Assembly: GCA_037447655.1 (NCBI GenBank) | Contig: JBBHKE010001120.1 | Span: forward strand, 114,946 to 178,945 | Direction: 5' to 3' | From: Zygnema cylindricum | Taxonomy: Eukaryota > Streptophyta > Zygnematophyceae > Zygnematales > Zygnemataceae | Length of the DNA: 64,000 bases | Made by a program: the position numbers and the translations under genes | In this document: piece by piece, positions 57,170 through 64,000 of the stretch | Position numbering within the stretch: the stretch's first letter is position 1 | How the letters are laid out: each line of letters opens with the position of its first letter | The notes under the pieces: model-generated | What the model saw: the letters and a program-made list of their open reading frames with translations, nothing else | What the model was told of the DNA's origin: nothing | Database searches by the model: none

Positions 57170-58060
57170 TTGGGCAATCTTTGGCCATATTGTCCGCGGA
57201 ACCGCAGTGGAAGCATAAACGTTTTGCTTTCTCCGCTGGAGCTCTTCGGGGACAAGTCATTTGTCTTAGCCTTTGAAGTCTTCTTCTTCGTCCTCAGTAC
57301 ATTGACCACGTCGTTATCCTCATGAATCGCTCGGAGCTCGATGGGATTCGGACCATCGTCTAGTCGCCCTCCCCCGCCGCTGCTCTACCCAAGATGATAG
57401 GATCTACGCAGGGTGAAGTCTACCGAATTGGTCCATTCCGCATACTGAATAATTGCCGAGAGGCTAAGAGTCGTTCTTTCATGTGCGAGCCATTGTTCCA
57501 CTTCCCTTTGGATGGAGGCTTTGAGCCCCTTCACGTAACGATCCACAGCTTCGTCCTCCGTCATCGTTGGTATTTGAACCTTGCATTCTAAGAATTGTTG
57601 CGTGTACCCTAACACTGAGGTGCGTTGCTGTAGAACCAAGATTTTGCCCCTCGCAGCCTTGACCGTGTTCACAGGTTGCCAAGAGTTACGGAGAAGCTAA
57701 ATAAAAAGGGTTAAATCAGCGGATATCTCCTCGCTCTCGACCATGGTCCTTTACCATGCCTCTGCTGCCCCTTTAAGAAGACCGCCCGCATACTGAATCT
57801 TCTTACCATTCAATAGGCTAGGGAAATTCTCAAGGTAATTTGCAATGAAAAACAACCACGCATCGAGATTCTTGTGTCTGGCTAGATCAAACTCATCGGG
57901 AAGTCTCAACATAGGTCGCCTCAAATCTCTCTCCATGCCTCTATGAGTTCTTTCACCAAGATAAGACTCAAAGTTTGCGACAGTGTCACTCAGGTGAGCA
58001 TTCTGTAATCTAACGTTTTCTAACTCTCGAAGGACTTGCGGTAACATGTCCGTTGTGGAT
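57170..58060 (-). pseudogene. gag: Chromovirus Gag
   Basis: MLPQVLRELENVRLQNAHLS (58047) and FDLARHKNLDAWLFFIANYL are the Gag start. LGYTQQFLECKVQIPTMTED and YVKGLKASIQREVEQWL (57672-57385) are the capsid-type retrotransposon Gag pattern in another frame. A knuckle CFHCGSADNMAKDC near 57215-57174 has Asn in place of His. Stops and shifts break it. Confidence 0.75.
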
Positions 58061-58068
58061 CGTCGGGG

Positions 58069-58085
58069 ATTGGCTCCGATACCAA
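58069..58085 (-). promoter_or_regulatory. Chromovirus primer binding site
   Basis: TTGGTATCGGAGCC directly after the LTR end CCTTTTACA. It differs by one transition from the complement of the initiator tRNA-Met 3' end, the usual gypsy primer. Confidence 0.7.
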
Positions 58086-58094
58086 TGTAAAAGG

Positions 58095-59054
58095 TGTTGT
58101 TCTACGACCACTGGAGCAGGTGGAGCATCAGCAGTAGTAGTGGAAGTAGACATAATCTCACTCACAGAAGCTTATCAACAATCCTATCAAACAACTGTTT
58201 TCTACAGCTCACCAATTCTGACATATTGAAACAAACTGCTTCAAACTATACTATAGTATAGAATATCACAAAGACTGACAACTCCTAAAGTTTCATCTAA
58301 ATTGATCTAACATACACCAAAATATGCAACTCAGAAGTTTCCCAAAAACAGTTTGCAGATTACACACTCTAGAAGTCTGGATATATAAAATGTTCTACGT
58401 CCTAAGTCTTATACTCTTCACTCAGTTGTCCTACTACAAGTGTTCTACCGCCGATACAGAGTGTTCTAAAGATCGTCCAAAGAACTAAACTGCCGCTAAG
58501 GTATAGGTGCTCTGGTCACTTCAAAGACTAATCAATCGCGGTACAATCAATACTCTGAGAATCTATAGGTGATTTGTTCAAACACTTCTCGCTTGGCTTA
58601 GTGACAATTGTTTGGGTACGTTCATTCGGCTGTTGCATAACATCTAATAGCGAGTCACTTAATTATTCTTGTCCGTTGACTTGATTTATATCAATCGTAG
58701 CACCGCAGTCCAATTCCTGATCACATTCAAATATCTAGAGCTTCGTAGCCGCTGCGCTTTCCCATACCAAAAACCGCCGCAGCTGTGTTTGTCATGTTGC
58801 ATAGCAACTGTTTTGTGTTATACCAAAATATCTGCAACTGCGTTTGTCCCGTTACGTCGCAGGCTACGTTCGTCCCTATAGACCATATCGCAGCTGCGCT
58901 TGTTCCATCTGCGTCGCAACCGCGTTGTTCCAATGCTAGTGTCGGTACCATTCAAAAACCTGTACTGTGCTCCAAGTGACAGTGCCTGTCCCTATCGATC
59001 TATTTTTCCGCCGTCCTATAAATTTGCTGATATTTAAAGCTTTCCAAAACAACA
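58095..59054 (-). repeat. Element B 3' LTR, 960 bp
   Basis: Minus strand: TGTTGTTTTGGAAAGC to GAACAACA. A purine tract (attaggggag) lies just before it at 59055-59064, so it is the 3' LTR of the copia pol to its right. It is inserted 9 bp from the end of the chromovirus 5' LTR. ATG at 58153 opens MSTSTTTADAPPAPVVVEQ inside the LTR. Related to the solo LTR at 18058. Confidence 0.75.
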
Positions 59055-59194
59055 CTCCCCTAATGCTAGACCCAGTATGCTAGCGCAGCTGCAGCATTGC
59101 AGCATAGCAACGTAGCAATTTAGTAAGTCACCTAGTCCCTCTTCATCCCCATTAGACTAGTGCAGCATGGCAGTATAGCAGTGCAACAACTTAA

Positions 59195-60268
59195 CTATTC
59201 ACTTAATCCCACTGCATCCCTATAATACTTCAACTTGGGAGCAGGAAGAGCTTTAGTGAGCATATCTGCAATCATTTTAGCATCTAGCAAATAACATAAT
59301 CTAATCACTATAGAGAACACTTTTTCTCTTACAAAGTTTTATCTTACATCCATGTGCTTGCTTTTGAAGTGGTGACTTGGGTTAGAAGCAATGGCAATGG
59401 CAGCCTGGTTATCACACTAGATCATTTGTGGACCAACCTGCATGTATCCTAATTCTCGCAACATGGATTTCACCCATACGAGTTCTTTGAGGGCCGAGCT
59501 CGCTGCCATATATTCTGACTCCATCGTCGATTGTGCCGTGACCTTTTGAAGTTTGCTGCTCCAAGAGCAAGTCCCGTTCCTGATTTGCAGAACGAATCCC
59601 GTGGTATATTTTCGGCTTGGCATATCGCCATAGCTTGCATCACTCCATGTTTGCAGCTTCACTTCTCCTCCGCCTAGTGTGAATTTGAGGTCTTTGGTTC
59701 CTGCCAAGTATCTTAAAACTCTTCTTGCTGCATCACGGTCAGATTTCCTCGGATTCTCTAGACTTTTGCTAAGTACCCCAACTGCTGCAGCAATATCTAG
59801 ACGGGTACAGTTCATGAAATATACTAAGCTTCCCACTATCTGTCTGTAAGGTATCAGTGTCATAAGATCATCCTCCGTTGAATCAAAAATTTCAATGACA
59901 ATAACACCCGGTTTTGTTTCTTCCCCCTCTAACTTATGCCGAAACTCCATCGGTGTTACACATCCTTTTGCCCCCTGCATTCCATATTCATCTAACATGT
60001 TCCTAATGGCCTCTTTTTGAGTCAATTTTATTAATCTGTTTTTCATGTCCTTCTCTACCTGAATACCCAAAATTTATTTTGCCTCACTGAGGTCTTTTAT
60101 CTCGAACCGTGATTTTAAAGCATTTTTAATTTTGTCAATTTCAGCCATTGATTTGCTAACTAATAGTAAATTATCTACATATACCGCTATATACACTATT
60201 CCAACTTCACCCTTTAAAACATAGACACAGTGATCATAACTTATCTTTTTAAATCCCAGGCCAGTTAA
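59195..60268 (-). pseudogene. pol: Element B copia RT end and RNase H
   Basis: YVDNLLLVS (the RT box, last Asp replaced by Asn, near 60180), MGIQVEKDMKNRLIKLTQKE, IPYRQIVGSLVYFMNCTRLD, WSDASYGDMPSRKYTTGFV, SKLQKVTAQSTMESEYMAAS, ELVWVKSML, then stops, and ADMLTKALPAPKLKYYRD (near 59262-59200). This is a copia RNase H domain of the same family as 25724-26336. It is cut at 60268 by another LTR. Confidence 0.85.
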
Positions 60269-61432
60269 TGTTGTTTTGAAAAAATAGTTTCGTGCGTCCG
60301 CGACATTTTGTGCGCACGCGACGTTTTGTGCTTAATTTATTAAATGAATTTATTGTGGAGGTTCGAATGGTTTCGCGGATTGGGGGAGTGAATGTACGGA
60401 TATATATTGTTTCAAGACGAACGAAATAGAAATTGAGTGGCGCGGAATGTTTAATTGAAATGGACGGCGGATCGCGAAGCGATCCGATTTGAAATATTTG
60501 AAGGGTTTGAAAATGTACGATGGGCATACGAAACATAATGCGACAGACATATTTATGAAAAAGGACGCCACAAGTGCGGAGCGTCTTATTCGGCAAGTGG
60601 AATTGAATATACTTCATGATGTCATAAGATATTTGAGGACTTACGTGGATTTCGTTTGGATTTTGTGACCACGCTGAATTGCGTCAATAACACAATGTTT
60701 ATTTTGGACGATCTGGATTCTTTGAAGAAATTCAAGGAATCTCGTTGAGTGACGTAGCGTGACCCAACATACGATTATGTGAGATTGTGTGTACGTGTAA
60801 ATATTTGGTCGAACATTGTTTTGTCTTTTTGTGTATTAAGTATTAGTGTAGGTTTACTCACTTTGACATACCTTGAAGTATTCGGGTATACCAACATTAA
60901 AAAAGGTAGCTGGTAGATAGCGTATGGCTGGTATGCCTCCGTACATTCAGCAGTAAGCTCTTGTATATATTTGTAGGACTTAGTCATTTCAGGATACAGG
61001 AACTTTCTGTACCAAAAACTGTTTATGATCATTTTTGGTAATTTTGTATGAGTATTGCTCTCAGATCTGATATCAGAATTATCTGAAATTCTGTATGTGT
61101 GTTCCTCTTTATATTATTAATATTGTCACAGATTTGCAGGCCTATTGTGTGCCTGGTCTGTGTTTGACTTCATTGTGAAGTTAGTCTGTTTTATCAAAGT
61201 TCTGGCAGACTGTTTTTCTGCAACTTTGACTAGATGATGTGATCACTCTGTACATTATTTTTGTCTGAAACTTTGTGAGGTTATTTTTTAGCCTAGAAAA
61301 TATCTGTGTTTGTAGTTTCAACTTGTTTTGATTTTTCTGTAGAATTCTGCGTTGATTCAAAGTAGGCTGTTTTTGGGTAGTCTGTGGTGCTTCCGAGGGT
61401 AAATCCATGGCTGAAAATGGCTATGGACAACA
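60269..61432 (+). repeat. LTR related to element A, 1164 bp, orphan
   Basis: TGTTGTTTTGAAAAAATAG to GGACAACA. ATG at 61406 opens MAENGYGQ, 26 nt before the end. It shares with element A the hairpin ggatcgcgaagcgatcc (60466-60482). No primer site follows, so it is a solo LTR. The flanks cagttaa and catttaa are similar but do not make a clean 5 bp duplication. Confidence 0.7.
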
Positions 61433-61507
61433 CATTTAACGGGATATAGATACGTAATGCATCGATACAGTTTTGAATAGTACAATGTACGGTTGTAATG
61501 TATTATA

Positions 61508-62285
61508 TGAAACGGATACCGCGCATTTGTTTCGAGCGGGAAACAAATACCGCGCTTATATTTTCAGCGGCTATAGTTGTATCCGGTTTTGATCGGACGG
61601 CCACGATAGGCGCCGCGATCACAAAATATGTACTATTGGCGTTTTACTGTCATCGCCACGTCATGTGACACGTGGCGCGACAACGTTGGATTGCGGCAAC
61701 TCCGAAGATTACGAGAACAAATCCGGATATGACATGTGTTGACATTTTGGCCATGTTGTGCGATGGCCGTACAGAAAGTACACTGGCACATGTACTTTTC
61801 TGTACGACACAGAAATTTGATTGGTGCCGTACGTAAGTAGATAGAGTTGTAGAGAGAGATAGGACTTAGAAAATTTAGTAGGTAGCAGCCTCTCTCCGAG
61901 AGAGCTCCTATACAAAAGGTCATCTTTGACCATTCATAACTATCAATTTACTCGACCATTTTCAGTGATTCTTTTTGCTGCGGACTCAGAGGAGTCCAAG
62001 CTACATAGGAGTGCAGTCCGTCAGAGTATTTGCATACCAGGGTGGCTGCATTTTTAAGGGAAAGTCAAAGTGGGTGAATGTGTCCAAAACTCATATTCTA
62101 ACTTTGCATTTTGTGGTGGAACTGAGCACACAAAAAGTCTTATTTCACATGGGTGAAGCTATAATGGGTTTCTAATTGTCAAGGGGTCAGTCATTTGGGT
62201 TTATATCAACTTGGAGTCGGCACTATCTAGATTAGCTTCTTTTGGATGTGCGATTTCTGTGGGTAATGAAGCACACAAAGTTTCA
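61508..62285 (+). repeat. Element C 5' LTR
   Basis: TGAAACGG to AAGTTTCA (TGAAAC/GTTTCA inverted), matching 45637-46417 in inverse orientation. The start may be up to 50 bp further left. The Gag ATG at 62266 lies 20 nt before the end. CGTTAGGGGCCCACC follows as the primer site, with two mismatches to the tRNA arm. Confidence 0.6.
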
Positions 62286-63219
62286 CGTTAGGGGCCCACC
62301 ATCCAAGGTGCCTATGTTTGATGGAACAGACTTCACTTATTGGGAGTTTACGATGGAGGGATTGCTTTTAGAAAAGCATATGTGGGGAATTTTTTCGGGA
62401 AAAGTGAGGTGTCTGTCACCAGGATTTGGTGGAACTCACTACGGAGATTTTTCAAGGGCTTCCCAGAAAACCAAACGTATTTTAGATACAACGGAAGGTA
62501 AAGGGAAAATTATTGCTATGGAAGGGGGAAATTTGGATAAGGTTAAAGGGACAAATATGGTGAGGGGAGCTAGGCTCTCCGCCATAACTCCACTTAGAGG
62601 GGTTATAAGTAAAACTGAAGAAAATGATAGTAAAATTTGGGAGTATAAAAACACTATAGCAAAACATCTTATACTTAGAAATGTGTCTAAGTCTATAGCT
62701 ATCAATATTTTGAATCTAACCAAATCTTCGAAAATTTGGGAAACACTAAGTCAAATTTATAAGAGTGAGACAATTCAGAGGGAGCAATTAGTAAAACAAG
62801 AAATAGAGGCCTATGTTTATAAAGGCGGTAGCATAATAGAGTTTTATAATGATATTGTTGCGTTATATGTTGAGCTTGCTAGTGCGGGATATGTAGAATC
62901 TGAGGAGAGGAAGATTAATACACTACTCATTAAACTCCCAAATGAGTACGAAAACATCATTTGTCGTATGCAAACAATGGATGGCTCCTCATGGACTTGG
63001 AGCTTTACCATGGGGATAATTCTTGTGAGGGAAAGCACTTTAGAGCTTTGTAGTGGAAGTGACAGGGTGAATGCATTTACAGCTGGTGGTGATTGGCGGA
63101 AGCGTGATGTTAGGAACGTCGGTGACGAGCGGAAGCGTGATGAGAGGAAGAAAGACAAAGGTAAACCTTATCAGAACTTTGGTAGAAGAGAGGGAGAGGA
63201 AAAAAAACGAGAGCTTTAA
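62266..63219 (+). CDS. gag: Element C Gag
   Basis: I choose ATG 62266 (MKHTKFHVRGPPSKVPMFDG), because both copies of this LTR keep an ATG there; an in-frame ATG eight codons upstream is not shared. Copia Gag pattern: FTYWEFTMEGLLLEKHMWGI, WEYKNTIAKHLIL, SSKIWETLSQIYKSE, KINTLLIKLPNEYENIICRM. The C-terminus is rich in charged residues (ERKRDERKKDKGK). The frame ends at 63217-63219 in an A-rich stretch, and the zinc knuckle continues in another frame. Confidence 0.75.
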   Translation: MKHTKFHVRGPPSKVPMFDGTDFTYWEFTMEGLLLEKHMWGIFSGKVRCLSPGFGGTHYGDFSRASQKTKRILDTTEGKGKIIAMEGGNLDKVKGTNMVRGARLSAITPLRGVISKTEENDSKIWEYKNTIAKHLILRNVSKSIAINILNLTKSSKIWETLSQIYKSETIQREQLVKQEIEAYVYKGGSIIEFYNDIVALYVELASAGYVESEERKINTLLIKLPNEYENIICRMQTMDGSSWTWSFTMGIILVRESTLELCSGSDRVNAFTAGGDWRKRDVRNVGDERKRDERKKDKGKPYQNFGRREGEEKKREL

Positions 63220-63230
63220 AAAATGGGGTT

Positions 63231-64000
63231 TGCTTCTTTTGTAGGGAACCGGGTCATTATATAGAGGAATGCTCTTGTTTCGAAGGACTTAGAAGTTGGA
63301 ATGTGGATTAGGAGGAAAAAGGGGAAGAGGAGAAAGAGGATGAAGATATGTTGGAGCTTCTCCACATCGGTAGTATGGGGAAGAGAGAAAAGTACACAGA
63401 AATTCCACGTAAGCAACAGTGTGCTTTTGGAGGTATAAGGGAAGTAAAGAGAGAGGAGATACTTAAGGGAGTTCAAAATATTGAGGATAGTTTCATAGAT
63501 ATTTTGGAAACATAAAACTGGTCGGAAAGAGAGACTTTAACGGCTTCTGAGGAAAGAGGAGAATTAATTATAGAGGGGGTTTTAAAAGATACGGGAGAAG
63601 AGGAATATTTAATGAAAGGTTTTGGGGAGGAAAAAAATTTATTGGAAATAAAATTAGAAAGTGATAGTGGAAAGAATTCCATGGGAGAGAGTGAGGAAAG
63701 TTCAGAAAATGGGGTGAGAAACATGGATAAAAACATGAGTTCAGAAGATGTAGATTTTACGAGGAACTTAGTGGGGACTCTTGATTTAAAGATAAATTTG
63801 GGGGGTAATGGTTTTGACATCACTAATGGGAGTGATGTCATCTATGAAGGTGTGCCCGTAAAAGGGTTAGCATATGAGTATGTGTTGCAAATTGGGGATG
63901 GGGCTGACTGTTGGAAATGCAAAAGGGAAAGTGGATTTTGGTTGGATGAAAAGGGGAGGAGGTGGATAAAATCTTTGCTCGGATTTATGAAAAGTGGCAT
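63231..64000 (+). pseudogene. Element C zinc knuckle and acidic second frame, runs off the window
   Basis: CFFCREPGHYIEEC (63231-63272) is CX2CX4HX4C. The same frame stays open to the window end except for a TAG (63309) and a TAA (near 63513). It encodes a very acidic stretch (EEKGEEEKEDEDM, ESDSGKNSMGESEESSE) and near the end DCWKCKRESGFWLDEKGRRW. No polymerase motif is seen. Its position and length parallel the unknown frame of element A. Function unknown. Confidence 0.5.

Larger units (their letters stand above)
46828..58094 (-). mobile_element. Ty3/gypsy chromovirus with two nested insertions
   Basis: Minus-strand order from high to low coordinate: primer binding site, gag, zinc knuckle, protease, RT, RNase H remnant, integrase zinc domain, [element A 50146-54598], integrase core, chromodomain, an extra reading frame, and the 3' LTR 46828-47328. 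A chromodomain after integrase defines chromoviruses. Element B occupies the 5' LTR, leaving its last 9 bp (58086-58094). Many stops make it inactive. Confidence 0.85.

Noticed and set aside
60262-61439. 7 bp target duplication cagttaa/catttaa around the LTR at 60269
   Set aside because: Copia-type elements make 5 bp duplications, and the five flush bases (gttaa, cattt) do not match; the similarity may be chance.

Overview
The window reads as nuclear DNA of a green plant or streptophyte alga with a large, repeat-rich genome. The evidence is eukaryotic: plant-type leucine-rich repeats with the LxGxIP consensus, Ty1/copia and chromodomain Ty3/gypsy retrotransposons, several families of miniature TIR elements, and a satellite array. 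There are no bacterial-style operons. The species cannot be told from sequence alone. Almost everything is repetitive, and I see only one host-like gene with a nearly complete reading frame.

Layout. 0.6-15 kb and 36.9-43.1 kb: modular repeats. A ~400 bp TIR element (family M) plus a shared ~300 bp tail is followed by a block carrying a secreted LRR gene on the minus strand, then one 80 bp satellite-like monomer, then a common segment (unit A) ending in TA-flanked hairpin elements. The LRR gene is near-intact once (8338-10429, one frameshift), decayed once (3963-5797) and reduced to a 5' stub once (42017-42404). Harbinger-like and hAT-like elements sit inside these modules, with target duplications and empty sites visible in paralogous copies. 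15-22 kb: two solo LTRs and an AT-rich island with a broken OTU-type cysteine protease gene. 23.0-25.7 kb: an 80 bp satellite of about 34 monomers, related to the monomer upstream of the LRR genes.

25.7-36.9 kb: a nested stack of copia elements: an old minus-strand fragment, then Copia-1 (26337-31890), whose 3' LTR is entered by Copia-2 (31891 onward), which is chimeric and ends in an unrelated LTR. 45.6-64 kb: a minus-strand chromovirus (46828-58094) interrupted in its integrase by a gag-only element (element A, 50146-54598, 961 bp LTRs, 5 bp target duplication) and in its 5' LTR by another copia element (element B). Further LTRs of the same families and the start of a second gag-only element (element C) follow to the window end.

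The most notable signal is shared by the copia-type families here. The gag start codon lies inside the LTR, the LTR always ends at the second base of a Gln/His codon, and the next bases form a primer binding site that matches the anticodon arm of initiator tRNA-Met (not its 3' end) while coding for a conserved Val-x-Gly/Ser-Pro of Gag. Other points of interest are the LRR / Cys-rich / Pro-rich / LRR protein, the satellite related to the LRR 5' flank, small tandem duplications on catalytic motifs of the OTU gene and Copia-1, and unknown second reading frames in the gag-only elements and the chromovirus.
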